A stretch of 64,000 bases of DNA from Saccharopolyspora flava (GCF_900116135.1 NZ_FOZX01000005.1:62001-126000), one strand, 5' to 3'. Shown: positions 17,202-26,409, numbered from the stretch's first letter. Numbers and translations are program-made. The notes: generated by a model from the letters alone, not told the origin.

Positions 17202-18536
17202 TCAAGGCCTCGCGCTGGGCAGAGTGTGGGGAAATCCCTGGCGTCGCAGTGCCCCGCACAACGCCGCTGCCAGCAAGGACAGCACGCACGCCGACATCAG
17301 CGCCACGGCAGGGCCCCAGGTGGCCAGAACCAGCCAGCCCAGCCCGATGCCCACCACGCCGCTGACCGCCTTGGCGCTGTAGACCAGCCCGTGGACCTCC
17401 ACGCTGCGCTCCTGCCCGAAGCACTCCCGGGCCAGCGCGGCGAACAGCGGGTAGAACGCCCCGCCGCCGATCCCGGCGACCACCGCCCCGGCCGCCAGCC
17501 ACCCGGGGGAGCTCTGGGAGATCCCGGCCAGCAGCAGCACCTGCCCGAGCGCCTGGGCGGTGATCACCCAGCGCAGGGTGCGGCGCCGTCCCAGCCGCGC
17601 GGCGACCGGGATCGCCACCGAGCGGCCCGCGCCGTTGACCGCCACGAACAGCGCGATGGCCGCGACCGGGGACAGCGGCGCGGCCAGCAGGACCAGGAAC
17701 GTCGCGTCGAACAGCGACACCGCCGCCGCGCAGAAAAGGCAGGTCGCCATCAGCGGCAGCGCGCGGGTGCGCATCGCCTCGGCGGCCGAGAACTCGCGCG
17801 CGGCGGGCGGATTCGCGCGCGCCCAGCCGCGGTGGTCGACGTGCGCGGGCCACCAGCGCGGCGGCGGGTCGGACAGCAGCAGCCCGCACCCGGCCACGCC
17901 GGCGAGCAGGACGGGGGAGAGGGCGATCAGTCCGGTCTCGACGTGGCCGGGGGCCTGCGTCGCGGCGATGACCAGCGGGGTGGCGCCGTAGGCGAAGGCG
18001 CCGGTGACCACGCCGACGCGGGCGGCGGCGTTCTCCGGGAACCACTTCTCGGCGGTGGAGGTGCAGGCGGCGTAGACCAGGCCCGCGCCGGTTCCGCCGA
18101 GCAGCCAGTAGCCGGTGGTGACGCCGAGCCCGAGGCTGAGAGCGCCTGCGGCGCACAGGATCCCGCCGAGGACGAGCATCGCGCGCGGTCCGGTGCGGGA
18201 GCGGCGCCGCAGCAGCGCGGCCGGGTAGCCCGCGCCGGCCTGCAGCACGGTCCAGCCCGCCAGTGTCCAGCACAGCGCGGCCAGGTCGTGCCCGGCGGTC
18301 AGCAGGCCCGGGATCGCGGCGCCGAAGGCGTACTGGAGGGCTCCGACCAGCAGCATCGGCAGCCAGCAGGCTCCCAGCATGACCGCGCGGGGCAGGCCCG
18401 CGAGCTCGCGCGGGCGCTCGCCGACGCGGTAGCGGCGACCGTGGTGGTCGCGGATCTCGCGTCGCGGGGTGTGCAGGCCGATCATCGGCGGGTCGTCGCG
18501 CACCGGCTCGACCTCCGTTCGGGTGTCGGTGCTCAC
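17202..18536 (-). CDS. MFS transporter, oxalate:formate antiporter (OFA)-like
   Basis: A 444-residue major facilitator with 12 predicted helices after a 45-residue cytoplasmic tail. The segment LLGGTGAGLVYAACTSTAEKWFPE then TGAFAYGATPLVI matches the G-x-G-x-x-Y...K-W-F-P...G-x-x-x-G-A pattern of the OFA family (OxlT). GTG 18536 is taken as start; the frame extends upstream across the operator region. A palindrome identical in core to sites at the CoA-transferase/decarboxylase locus lies 30 bases upstream (18566), linking this transporter to that pathway. Oxalate is the favoured substrate by context only. Confidence 0.72.
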   Translation of the reverse strand: MSTDTRTEVEPVRDDPPMIGLHTPRREIRDHHGRRYRVGERPRELAGLPRAVMLGACWLPMLLVGALQYAFGAAIPGLLTAGHDLAALCWTLAGWTVLQAGAGYPAALLRRRSRTGPRAMLVLGGILCAAGALSLGLGVTTGYWLLGGTGAGLVYAACTSTAEKWFPENAAARVGVVTGAFAYGATPLVIAATQAPGHVETGLIALSPVLLAGVAGCGLLLSDPPPRWWPAHVDHRGWARANPPAAREFSAAEAMRTRALPLMATCLFCAAAVSLFDATFLVLLAAPLSPVAAIALFVAVNGAGRSVAIPVAARLGRRRTLRWVITAQALGQVLLLAGISQSSPGWLAAGAVVAGIGGGAFYPLFAALARECFGQERSVEVHGLVYSAKAVSGVVGIGLGWLVLATWGPAVALMSACVLSLLAAALCGALRRQGFPHTLPSARP

Positions 18537-18565
18537 AAGAACTTCGCCAAGCGGACACACCACCG

Positions 18566-18578
18566 GCATACTGTATGC
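18566..18578. promoter_or_regulatory. GntR-type operator, site A (GCATACTGTATGC)
   Basis: A near-perfect 13-base palindrome between the divergent OFA transporter and a small plus-strand gene. It shares the core GCATACNGTAT with sites at 26082, 26270 and 28585. Confidence 0.65.
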
Positions 18579-18608
18579 AGTGCACGAGAGCGGGAGGAGG
18601 TGAGGACA

Positions 18609-18794
18609 ATGCGGATCATCGGAACCATCCTGCGCCATTTCGAACGGATGCCGCGCGGCTACGCGGCGGACGGGCGCATGCTGGGACTGGCCACGTCCGC
18701 CGCGATCGCATCGGCTCGTCACGACGACCGGCGCGGTGGCGCGCGGCCCGAGCCGGGGCGCGACGACGAGCGGCTCGTCGGCACGCACGGCTGA
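18609..18794 (+). CDS. Small basic protein (hypothetical, 61 aa)
   Basis: ATG at 18609 preceded by GGGAGGAGGTGAGG, an excellent ribosome site. The product begins MRIIGTILRHFERMPRGYAADG, then an Ala-rich short helix, and ends in a hydrophilic Arg/Asp/Gly-rich tail. I do not recognise a family and there is no clear membrane helix. It is transcribed divergently from the OFA transporter across operator site A, so it may belong to the same regulon. Too small to exclude a chance frame, but the ribosome site is strong. Confidence 0.5.
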   Translation: MRIIGTILRHFERMPRGYAADGRMLGLATSAAIASARHDDRRGGARPEPGRDDERLVGTHG

Positions 18795-18821
18795 TCGCCG
18801 GGGGTGCCCGGTGCGCTCATG

Positions 18822-19259
18822 TCAGGCACCACCCCGCACTTGGGCACCACCCCGCACCAGCCGCTCCTGCACCCACACGAACCCGATCGCGAACCCGAGC
18901 CCGATCAGGGCCTGGTAGAGCAGGAACGCCCACGGCTGCGGCGGCAGCGCGAGCCCGTCGCCGACCACCAGCCGGGTGCCGACCTCCTGGGTCAGCCGCG
19001 CCAGCGGGAACGCGATCACCCAGTACAGCGCGATCGGCGCGAACGCCCCGCCGCGCAGCAGCCCGCTCAGGCGCAGCGCGCTGCAGCCGGCGCCGAAGGC
19101 CGCCAGCGGCACCGCCAGCAGCAGCCCGCCGGTGACCGCCCACGCCGCCGGCGCCCCGGCCACGAGCGCGAACAGCGCGGTGAACAGCCCGGCGACGGCG
19201 CCGATGATCAGTCCCGGCGCGGTGATCCGCGCCGCCCGATTCCGCTCCGCGGTGGTCAT
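18822..19259 (-). CDS. Four-helix membrane protein (hypothetical)
   Basis: A 145-residue protein with about four hydrophobic helices (residues 14-38, 40-62, 72-92, 108-130) and short charged ends. It starts one base after the stop codon of the Nramp-like permease (TGA g ATG), so the two are translationally linked and the protein may be an accessory of that permease. No recognised family. Confidence 0.65.
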   Translation of the reverse strand: MTTAERNRAARITAPGLIIGAVAGLFTALFALVAGAPAAWAVTGGLLLAVPLAAFGAGCSALRLSGLLRGGAFAPIALYWVIAFPLARLTQEVGTRLVVGDGLALPPQPWAFLLYQALIGLGFAIGFVWVQERLVRGGAQVRGGA

Positions 19260-19260
19260 C

Positions 19261-20757
19261 TCAGCTCACGACCACGCCGAAGCGGACCAGGCTGTAGAAC
19301 AGCATCCCGAGGTAGAACACCGCGCCCAGCCCGATGATCGCGTTGGACCACCACCTCGGCCGGATCGGCTTGGGCAGCATCCGGTTGTTCACCAGCAGCA
19401 GCACCACGCAGTAGGCGCCCATCGCGAAGGTGGACAGGAACGCGAGGATGTCCAGGATCGAGCTCGGGCCGTCGGCCGGGCCGAACAGCAGGATCAGGAT
19501 CCCGAAGACGATCACGCCCCACAGGAACGCGGCGTAGAGCTTCGACATCCCGAAGCGCTTGGCACCGGGCACGAAGTGGTAGGTCATGTCGGCCTGGCCC
19601 CGGGAGAACGAGTCGAACAGGCCCAGCGTCGCGTTGAGCCCGATCAGCGCGATGAACCCGAGGAACACCGTGCCCAGCACCGGCGAGCCCGCCGCCGAGA
19701 ACGCGTCCGACATCGCCGACAGGGCCGCCTCCCGCTCACCGGACTCGATGAGCGTCTTGACGTCCGGGTTCTCCCGCGAGGCGGCCTGGGCCAGCACCGT
19801 GAACGAGATCGTCACCAGCATCGTCACGCCCCAGAACAGCAGCAGCGCGTCGAAGGTGACCCAGCGTCGCCAGCCCTTCCACTTGGCCATCTCGGACGGG
19901 TCGTCGGTGTCGAACATGAACCCGCGCGAGGGCATGGTCTCCTCCTCGCCCGCGTGCCGGAGGCCGCGGATGCGGGGGATGTGCGAACCCATGCCGGCGC
20001 CCGAATCGCGCAGGTGCAGCGTGTACCACATCTGCTGCATGCCCGACGGTCCCGCGAAGGCGATCGCGCCGACCACCACCGGGAACCACTCCGGCGACAT
20101 CGCCGCCTGCGGCAGGTACCCGAAGTGGAACATCCCGCCGATCGTGCTGGCCAGATCGCCCAGGTCGCCGACCAGCGAGGCGATGACCGCGGTGCCCACC
20201 ACCAGCAGGCCGATCAGGATCGACAGCACGTTCTCCAGCAGGCTGTAGATCACCTTGGCCATCGTGAAGATGACCCCGACCAGCAGCAGACCCACGCATC
20301 CCGAGACGTACCAGGGGATTCCGGTGATCTGCTCCAGCGCCGCCGCGCCCGCCGACAGGTGACCCGGCCAGATGTAGACGGCGATGGCGGTGATGAAGAA
20401 GAACCACATGAGCGGTTTGGCCACGCGCGCCGCGCCGGAGAAGATGCTCTCGCCGGTGGCCATGGCGTAGCGCGCCATCTCCAGCATCACCACGGCCTGC
20501 AGCGTCACACCGATCAGGAACAGCCAGCGGATCTCCGGGCCGAAGATCAGCACCAGCCTGGGCCACATGTAGGACTCGCCCATGCCCACACCGAGCGCCA
20601 CCAGGAACACGGTGGGGCCGAGCAGATGGATCGACGGCGGAGCGTCGGGCAGCGCGCGGATGGGCATCGGCTCCAGCCCGCCCGCGCGCCAGACCCGGCC
20701 GCCGTCCTCTAATACCGGCTCGTGATCGTCTCTCCCAGGCGCCTGCTCAGCGTCCAC
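19261..20757 (-). CDS. Nramp-related permease without the canonical metal motif (paralogue 1)
   Basis: A 498-residue APC-fold membrane protein, about eleven helices, related to Nramp divalent-metal carriers and to the permease at 49646-51091 (shared E-M/I-x-R-Y-x-x-A-T-G-E motif and W-K-G-W loop). Where Nramp proteins carry DPGN in helix 1, this has GVGMGESYMWP, and the helix-6 metal-binding Met-Pro-His is absent (AFAGPSGMQQMWY). Metal transport is therefore doubtful; an organic acid or other substrate is more in line with its place downstream of the acyl-CoA ligase. GTG 20757 chosen for AAGGAGG six bases upstream. Confidence 0.75.
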   Translation of the reverse strand: MDAEQAPGRDDHEPVLEDGGRVWRAGGLEPMPIRALPDAPPSIHLLGPTVFLVALGVGMGESYMWPRLVLIFGPEIRWLFLIGVTLQAVVMLEMARYAMATGESIFSGAARVAKPLMWFFFITAIAVYIWPGHLSAGAAALEQITGIPWYVSGCVGLLLVGVIFTMAKVIYSLLENVLSILIGLLVVGTAVIASLVGDLGDLASTIGGMFHFGYLPQAAMSPEWFPVVVGAIAFAGPSGMQQMWYTLHLRDSGAGMGSHIPRIRGLRHAGEEETMPSRGFMFDTDDPSEMAKWKGWRRWVTFDALLLFWGVTMLVTISFTVLAQAASRENPDVKTLIESGEREAALSAMSDAFSAAGSPVLGTVFLGFIALIGLNATLGLFDSFSRGQADMTYHFVPGAKRFGMSKLYAAFLWGVIVFGILILLFGPADGPSSILDILAFLSTFAMGAYCVVLLLVNNRMLPKPIRPRWWSNAIIGLGAVFYLGMLFYSLVRFGVVVS

Positions 20758-20808
20758 ATCGGACCTCCTTGTCGTCTGGTCGTCCATGGGAGTGCACACC
20801 GGCCCCAC

Positions 20809-20951
20809 CGGTCAAAAACCGCAGTTTTCGACCGGTCGAATACCGCAGTTTTTGACCCGACAAAACCTGCGGTATTCGACCCGGCGAAAACCCCGGTTTT
20901 CGTCGCGCGAATGGTGCGGTTTTCGACGCGATGAATGCTGGGGTTTTCGTC
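20809..20951. repeat. Tandem array of six degenerate 23-24 bp repeats
   Basis: Six head-to-tail units with the pattern GAAAACCGCGGTTTTC (unit boundaries near 20809, 20833, 20857, 20881, 20905 and 20928), each with an internal dyad. The same unit forms a ten-copy array at 60268-60507. It lies between the acyl-CoA ligase stop and the Nramp-like permease start within one transcription direction. Confidence 0.8.
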
Positions 20952-20965
20952 CGGGGGACCGCCGA

Positions 20966-23095
20966 TCAGGGGAGGAGGTGGGCGGAGCGGGCCCATTGGT
21001 ACTTGGCGCCCAGGACCGCGACCGGTTTCTCCGTCGTGTAGGGGAAGGCGACGATGCCGTGGTCGAACAGGTAGTCCGCGGCCTTCTCCACCTCCGTGTC
21101 GCCCGCGAGCGACACCACGATCGGCTTGTCGATCCCTTCCGCGCGGGCCTCTTCGGCGACGCGGGAAGCCAGTTCGGCGAACACCATCGGCGGGGTGACG
21201 ATGGTGTGCCAGTAGCCGAGGATCAGCGAGTGGATCCGCGGGTCGCGCAGGCCGAGCCGGATGGTGGCCTCGTAGGTGCTCGGCGGCTCGCCACCGGTGA
21301 TGTCGACCGGGTTGCCCGCCGCGCCGAACGGCGGGATGTAGCGGCGGAACTCCTGGTCCAGGTCCGGCGGGATGTCCATCAGCCGCAGCCCGTTGGCCAC
21401 GCACGCGTCCGACAGCAGCACCCCGGAACCCCCGGCACCGGTGATGATCACGACGTTCTCGCCCTTCGGCGTCGGCAGCACCGGCAGACCCCGGGCGTAC
21501 TCCAGCATCTCGTTGAGACCCGGCGCCCGGACCACGCCCGACTGGCGCAGCACGTCGTCGTAGACCTTGTCGTTGCCGGCCAGCGCCCCGGTGTGCGAGC
21601 TGGCGGCCCGCGCGCCCAGGTCGGTGCGCCCGGCCTTGAGCACCACCACCGGCTTCTTCTTGGTGATGCTGCGCGCGGCGTCGACGAACGCGCGGCCGTC
21701 CTTGAGGTCCTCCAGGTGCATCGCCACCACGTTGGTGTTGTCGTCGTGCTCGAAGAACGTCAGCAGGTCGTCCTCGTCCACATCGGACTTGTTGCCCAGC
21801 CCGACGATCGCCGACACACCCATCTTCGTGGTGCGCGAGAACCCCAGGATCGCCATCCCGATCCCGCCGCTCTGCGAGGTCAGCGCCACCCCGCCGCGCA
21901 CGTCGTAGGGCGTGCAGAACGTCGCGCACAGGTTCTGCGGCGTGTAGTAGTAGCCGTAGATGTTGGGCCCCAGCAACCGGATCCCGTGCTCGCGGGCCAC
22001 CGCCACGACCTCGTCCTGCAGCTCCTGGTTGCCGGTCTCGGCGAAACCCGACGGGATCAGCACCGCCGCCGAGACGCCCTTCGCGCCGCACTCCCGCAGC
22101 GCCGGGGCCACGAACTTCGCCGGCACCGCGAACACCGCCACGTCCACCGGGCCGGGCACGTCGGTGATGCTCTTGCGAGCCGGGCGCCCCATGATCTCGT
22201 CGGCCTTGGGGTTGATCGGGTGGATCTCGCCCGCGTAGCCGCCGTTGATCAGGTTCTTCATCACCGAGTTGCCGATCTTGCCCTCCTCGTTGGAGGCCCC
22301 GATCACCGCGATGCTGCTCGGCATCATCAACCGCCGCATCGACTCCAGGATCTCCTCGGTGGAGCGCCGCGGCACCGCCACCGGTTCCTCCGGGCTCAGC
22401 AGCACCCGCACGTCGGCGGCGGTGGCGCCGGTGGGCGTGGCGAACACCGGGTTGAGGTCCAGCTCGGCGATCTCCGGGAAGTCGCTGACCAGGTCCGAGA
22501 CCCGCCGCAGCACCTCGGCGAGGGCGTCGGCGTCGACCGGGTCGGCGCCGCGCGCACCGCGCAGCACCTCAGCGGCGGCGATGTCGTCGAGCATCGTGCG
22601 GGCCTCGCCGGCGCTCAGCGGCGCCAGCCGGAAGGTGACGTCCTGGAGCACCTCCACCAGCACCCCGCCGAGGCCGAAGGCCACGACCTTGCCGAAGGTC
22701 GGGTCGGTGGTGGCGCCGACGATGACCTCCTGGCCGCTGACCATCTGCTGCACCTGGACCCCGGCGATGGCCGGGTTCTCGGTGTGGGCGTGGGCGTTGG
22801 CCAGGATCCGCTCGTAGCCGGCGCGCACGTCGGCCTCGCCGCGGACGTCGACCAGCACGCAGCCGGCGTCGGTCTTGTGCAGGATGTCCGGCGAGACGAT
22901 CTTGAGCGCCACCGGCTCGCCGATCTCGGCGGCCAGCGCCACCGCCTCGTCGGAGCTGGTGGCCAGGCCCTCGCCGGCGGTGGGGATGCCGTAGGCGTCG
23001 CACAGCTTCTTCGCCTCGGGCGCGGTGAGCGCGGTGCGGCCGTCGGACCGGACCGCGTCGAGCACCTCCCGCACGCGGGCACCGTCGTATGCCAC
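20966..23095 (-). CDS. Acetate--CoA ligase (ADP-forming) family protein
   Basis: A 709-residue fused NDP-forming acyl-CoA synthetase. The N-terminal part (about 1-235) is an ATP-grasp domain (AYGIPTAGEG, VALKIVSPDILHKTDAGCV); the C-terminal part is the CoA-binding and succinyl-CoA-synthetase-like half (PSSIAVIGASNEEGKIGNSVMKNL; the phosphohistidine region SSHTGALAG). Domain order is ATP-grasp first, the reverse of many archaeal enzymes. It would activate a carboxylate to its CoA ester. GTG start lies one base after the CoA-transferase stop, so it is in an operon with CoA-transferase and decarboxylase genes. Substrate is inferred only from context. Confidence 0.85.
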   Translation of the reverse strand: MAYDGARVREVLDAVRSDGRTALTAPEAKKLCDAYGIPTAGEGLATSSDEAVALAAEIGEPVALKIVSPDILHKTDAGCVLVDVRGEADVRAGYERILANAHAHTENPAIAGVQVQQMVSGQEVIVGATTDPTFGKVVAFGLGGVLVEVLQDVTFRLAPLSAGEARTMLDDIAAAEVLRGARGADPVDADALAEVLRRVSDLVSDFPEIAELDLNPVFATPTGATAADVRVLLSPEEPVAVPRRSTEEILESMRRLMMPSSIAVIGASNEEGKIGNSVMKNLINGGYAGEIHPINPKADEIMGRPARKSITDVPGPVDVAVFAVPAKFVAPALRECGAKGVSAAVLIPSGFAETGNQELQDEVVAVAREHGIRLLGPNIYGYYYTPQNLCATFCTPYDVRGGVALTSQSGGIGMAILGFSRTTKMGVSAIVGLGNKSDVDEDDLLTFFEHDDNTNVVAMHLEDLKDGRAFVDAARSITKKKPVVVLKAGRTDLGARAASSHTGALAGNDKVYDDVLRQSGVVRAPGLNEMLEYARGLPVLPTPKGENVVIITGAGGSGVLLSDACVANGLRLMDIPPDLDQEFRRYIPPFGAAGNPVDITGGEPPSTYEATIRLGLRDPRIHSLILGYWHTIVTPPMVFAELASRVAEEARAEGIDKPIVVSLAGDTEVEKAADYLFDHGIVAFPYTTEKPVAVLGAKYQWARSAHLLP

Positions 23096-23096
23096 G

Positions 23097-24323
23097 TCAG
23101 ATCACTCCGTTCGCCTTGAGATCGGCCAGTTCGGACTCGTCGATGCCCAGCCGGTCCCGGAAGACCTCGGCGGTGTGCTCGCCGAGCAGGGGGGAGCGCT
23201 GGACCTGAACGGGGGAGTCGGAGAGCTTGATCGGGCAGCCGACCGTCTTGAACTCGCCGCGCTCGGGGTGATCGACGCTGACGATCATGTCGTTGGCGGC
23301 CAGCGAGGCGTCCTCGATGATCTCCTTGGTCGATAGGATCGGGCCGCACGGCACGTTGTGCTCGTTGAGGGCGGCCAGCACGCTCCACTTGTCGTGCCCG
23401 AGCGTCCACTCCTCGATCATGCTGAACATCTTGTCCAGTTTGGACAGACGTGCCTCCGGGGTAGCCCAGTCCGGGTCCTCGATCAGTTCCGGACGCCCGA
23501 TGAGGTTCGCGATCGGGGCCCAGCCCTGCGGCTGGACGATGACGTAGATGTAGTCGTTCTCGCCGCCGGGCTTGCAGCGCACCGCCCAGCCGGGCTGGCC
23601 GCCGCCGGAGGCGTTGCCCGAGCGCGGCACCTCGTCGCCGAACTCGGCGTTGGGGTACTCCCGCAGCGGGCCGTGCGCGAGCCGCTGCTGGTCGCGCAGC
23701 TTGACCCGGCACAGGTTGAGCACCGCGTGCTGCATCGCCACCGACACCCGCTGGCCCTCGCCGGTGCGCTCGCGCTGCAGCAGCGCGGCGAGGATCCCGG
23801 CGACGGTGTGAATGCCGGTGCCGGAGTCGCCGATCTGCGCACCGGTGGCCAGCGGCGGACCGTCCTCGAAACCGGTGGTCGACATCGACCCGCCCATGGC
23901 CTGGGCGACGACCTCGTAGGCCTTGAAGTGGGTGTAGGGGCCCTCGCCGAATCCCTTGATGGAGGCGTAGATCAGCTTCGGGTTGATCTCGCGCAGCGTC
24001 TCCCAGGTGAAGCCCATCCGGTCGACGGTGCCGGGCCCGAAGTTCTCCACCAGCACGTCGGAGTCGGCGACCAGCCGGCGGAAGATCTCCTTGCCCGCCT
24101 CGGATTTCATGTTCAGCGTGATGCTGCGCTTGTTGCAGTTGAGCATCGTGAAGTAGAGGCTGTCGGCGTCGGCGACGTCGCGCAGCTGCTTGCGGGTGAT
24201 GTCGCCGGTGGGGGCTTCGAGCTTGACCACGTCGGCCCCGAGCCAGGCCAGGATCTGGGTCGCCGACGGACCCGACTGGACGTGCGTCATGTCCAGGACG
24301 CGGACACCTTCGAGTGCGCTCAT
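23097..24323 (-). CDS. frc: Class III CoA-transferase, formyl-CoA:oxalate CoA-transferase-like
   Basis: A 408-residue CaiB/BaiF-family enzyme. The catalytic aspartate is D166 in [11 protein letters not shown] (E. coli Frc D169), and the flexible glycine loop appears as NASGGGQPG. Starts [20 protein letters not shown]. Frc moves CoA from formyl-CoA to oxalate, feeding oxalyl-CoA decarboxylase, whose likely gene lies immediately upstream with the stop codon 12 bases before this ATG. The short-chain specificity cannot be proven from sequence; succinyl- or other acyl-CoA donors are possible. Ribosome site GAGGTG. Confidence 0.72.
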   Translation of the reverse strand: MSALEGVRVLDMTHVQSGPSATQILAWLGADVVKLEAPTGDITRKQLRDVADADSLYFTMLNCNKRSITLNMKSEAGKEIFRRLVADSDVLVENFGPGTVDRMGFTWETLREINPKLIYASIKGFGEGPYTHFKAYEVVAQAMGGSMSTTGFEDGPPLATGAQIGDSGTGIHTVAGILAALLQRERTGEGQRVSVAMQHAVLNLCRVKLRDQQRLAHGPLREYPNAEFGDEVPRSGNASGGGQPGWAVRCKPGGENDYIYVIVQPQGWAPIANLIGRPELIEDPDWATPEARLSKLDKMFSMIEEWTLGHDKWSVLAALNEHNVPCGPILSTKEIIEDASLAANDMIVSVDHPERGEFKTVGCPIKLSDSPVQVQRSPLLGEHTAEVFRDRLGIDESELADLKANGVI

Positions 24324-24334
24324 GACGTCACACC

Positions 24335-26032
24335 TCACTTGTACATGGTCTGGTTCATCGTTCCGGGCGCGTAGACCTCGGGATCGACCCAGACGTTGAT
24401 CAACGACGGCTTGCCGGACTCGCGGGCGCGCTGCAGCGCGGGGGCGATGTCGGCGGGGTCGTGGACCTCTTCGCCGTAGCCGCCGAGCATCTGCGCGAAC
24501 TTGCTGTAGGAGATGTCGCCGAGGGTGTTGCCGACCCGGCCGCGGTCCTCGCCGTACTTGGCGATCTGGCCGTAGCGGATCTGGTTCATCGACGAGTTGT
24601 TGCCGACGATGCCCACGAAGGGCAGGTCGAAGCGCACCATCGTCTCGAAGTCCCAGCCGGTGAGGCTGAACGCGCCGTCACCGAACAGGCACACGACCTC
24701 CTTGTCCGGCCGGGCCTTCTTGGCGGCCATCGCGAACGGCACGCCGACGCCGAGGGTGCCCAGCGGTCCGGGGTCCATCCAGTGCCCGGGGGATTTGGGC
24801 TGGATGACCTGGCCGGAGAAGGTGACGATGTCGCCGCCGTCGCCGATGTAGATCGAGTCCTCGGTGAGGAACTCGTTGAGCTCGTGGACCAGCCGGTAGG
24901 GGTCGATGGGGGAGGCGTCGGAGTGCTGGCGCGGCAGGCGCTTCTGCAGCGCGGCGGTCTCGACCTCCCGCAGCTCCTGCACCCAGGGCTTGCGGCCGCC
25001 TGCTCCGTTGTCGAGGCGTCCGGAGGCGGCCTGGGCCACCGCGGTGAGCACGGCGTCGGCGTCGCCGACGATGCCCAGGTCGATGTCGCGGTTGCGGCCG
25101 ACGGTGCGGTAGTCGAGGTCGATCTGCACGACGGTGGCCTGCGGGGACAGCCGCTTGCCGTAGCCCATCCGGAAGTCGAACGGGGTGCCCAGGATGATGA
25201 TCAGGTCGGAGTTCTGGAAGGCGTAGCGGCGCGCCAGCTGGAAGTGCAGCGGGTCCGCGGGCGGGAGCGTGCCCCTCCCGGCCCCGTTGCAGAACGCGGG
25301 CACGTTCAGCTCGCGGACCAGCTTCACCGCCGAGTCGGTGGCCCGGCAGGTCCAGGTCTGGCTGCCGAGCAGGATGCAGGGCTTCTCCGCCTTGACCAGC
25401 AGATCGGCCAGCTTCTCGACGGCGTCGGGGTCGCCGGCCGAGCGGGTGGTGGCCCGGTACCCGCCCGCGCGCGGGATGCGGGCGCGATCCGCCGGGACCT
25501 TCGCGTCGAGGACGTCGCGCGGGATCTCCAGGAACGACGGGCCGGGGGAGCCGTGGTAGCACTCGCGGAAGGCCATCGAGACCATGTCGGCGGCGCGCTC
25601 GGTGTGCGGCACGGTCGCGGCGAACTTGGTGATCGGGTTCATCATGTCGACGTGCGGGAGGTCCTGCAGCGACCCCATCTTGTGCTGCGACAGGGCCCCT
25701 TGGCCGCCGATGAGCAGCATCGGGCTCTCGGCCCGGAAGGCGTTGGCCACGCCGGTGACGGCGTCGGTGGTGCCGGGGCCGGCGGTGACGACCGCGCAGC
25801 CGGGCTTGCCGGTGATGCGGGCGTGGCCGTCGGCGGCGTGGGCGGCGACCTGCTCGTGGCGGACGTCGACGACGTCGATGCCCTCGTCCACGCAGCCGTC
25901 GTAGATGTCGATGATGTGGCCGCCGCAGAGGGTGTAGATCGTGTCCACGCCTTCGGCTTTGAGCGCCTTGGCGACGAGGTGTCCGCCGGAGATCTGCTCG
26001 GGTTCGCCTGCGTTGTCGGAAGCCTGGGCCAT
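24335..26032 (-). CDS. ThDP-dependent enzyme, oxalyl-CoA decarboxylase / 2-hydroxyacyl-CoA lyase-like
   Basis: A 565-residue thiamine-diphosphate enzyme with the PYR domain (catalytic glutamate in [16 protein letters not shown]), central domain, and PP domain with the [29 protein letters not shown] magnesium/ThDP motif. The C-terminal end [16 protein letters not shown] fits this superfamily. With a Frc-like transferase and an OFA antiporter under the same operator, oxalyl-CoA decarboxylase is the best reading; 2-hydroxyacyl-CoA lyase is a real alternative because the two subfamilies are close. Ribosome site AAAGGGGATGAG. A GntR-type operator lies 50 bases upstream. Confidence 0.65.
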   Translation of the reverse strand: MAQASDNAGEPEQISGGHLVAKALKAEGVDTIYTLCGGHIIDIYDGCVDEGIDVVDVRHEQVAAHAADGHARITGKPGCAVVTAGPGTTDAVTGVANAFRAESPMLLIGGQGALSQHKMGSLQDLPHVDMMNPITKFAATVPHTERAADMVSMAFRECYHGSPGPSFLEIPRDVLDAKVPADRARIPRAGGYRATTRSAGDPDAVEKLADLLVKAEKPCILLGSQTWTCRATDSAVKLVRELNVPAFCNGAGRGTLPPADPLHFQLARRYAFQNSDLIIILGTPFDFRMGYGKRLSPQATVVQIDLDYRTVGRNRDIDLGIVGDADAVLTAVAQAASGRLDNGAGGRKPWVQELREVETAALQKRLPRQHSDASPIDPYRLVHELNEFLTEDSIYIGDGGDIVTFSGQVIQPKSPGHWMDPGPLGTLGVGVPFAMAAKKARPDKEVVCLFGDGAFSLTGWDFETMVRFDLPFVGIVGNNSSMNQIRYGQIAKYGEDRGRVGNTLGDISYSKFAQMLGGYGEEVHDPADIAPALQRARESGKPSLINVWVDPEVYAPGTMNQTMYK

Positions 26033-26081
26033 GCGCTCATCCCCTTTGGAAGAAGGCCGCGTCTACGGTCGGCGACATACT

Positions 26082-26094
26082 GCATACCGTATGA
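26082..26094. promoter_or_regulatory. GntR-type operator, site B (GCATACCGTATGA)
   Basis: Thirteen-base palindrome 50 bases upstream of the decarboxylase start, with an overlapping half site (CATACTG) and another half site GGCATACCG at 26106. Same core as sites A, C and D. Confidence 0.6.
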
Positions 26095-26255
26095 GGTGCC
26101 TCTCAGGCATACCGCAGTGGAAGGCGGGTGTCCATAGGTCGAGTCGGGGGTCGAGCCCGCCGCAGAATCGTCCACTGTGGACGTGGTATTTCCGATCTGC
26201 GCTGGTCGCAGGTGGTTTTGAGGCTGACCTTCTCCGGTGGGGAGGCGGAGAAATC

Positions 26256-26283
26256 TTGCCCGCAAAGACGCATACTGTATACT
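26256..26283 (+). promoter_or_regulatory. Promoter with overlapping GntR-type operator, site C
   Basis: A -35-like TTGCCC (26256-26261), 16-base spacer and -10 TATACT (26278-26283) reading towards the acyl-CoA dehydrogenase. The operator GCATACTGTATAC (26270-26282) covers the -10 box, so binding would block the promoter. The remaining bases of the 26033-26334 gap hold site B and no ORF. Confidence 0.6.
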
Positions 26284-26334
26284 GCGTGCACTGACATCCA
26301 CGCCTGGCGCGCACGACCAGAGCGGAGATCACCA

Positions 26335-26409
26335 GTGACAGCTGTTGCCATCGGCGCGTGCACGGATACCCGCCCGCAGCGGGCGGGCGCACCTCGGGGT
26401 GGGACATGA
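26335..26409 (+). CDS. Short upstream ORF coupled to the acyl-CoA dehydrogenase (24 aa)
   Basis: GTG at 26335 with GGAG eight bases upstream; 24 codons, beginning MTAVAIGACTDTRP and ending in ACATGA, so its stop codon overlaps the ATG of the next gene by the ATGA arrangement. It begins about 45 bases after the predicted transcription start of the site C promoter. No recognised family; it may serve translation of the downstream gene rather than make a functional peptide. Confidence 0.4.
   Translation: MTAVAIGACTDTRPQRAGAPRGGT

Noticed and set aside
20709..22091. 460-codon minus-strand frame covering the tandem repeats and part of the acyl-CoA ligase
   Set aside because: Its N-terminal part is out of frame with the real ligase and the rest comes from the repeat array, whose 24-base period keeps frames open.
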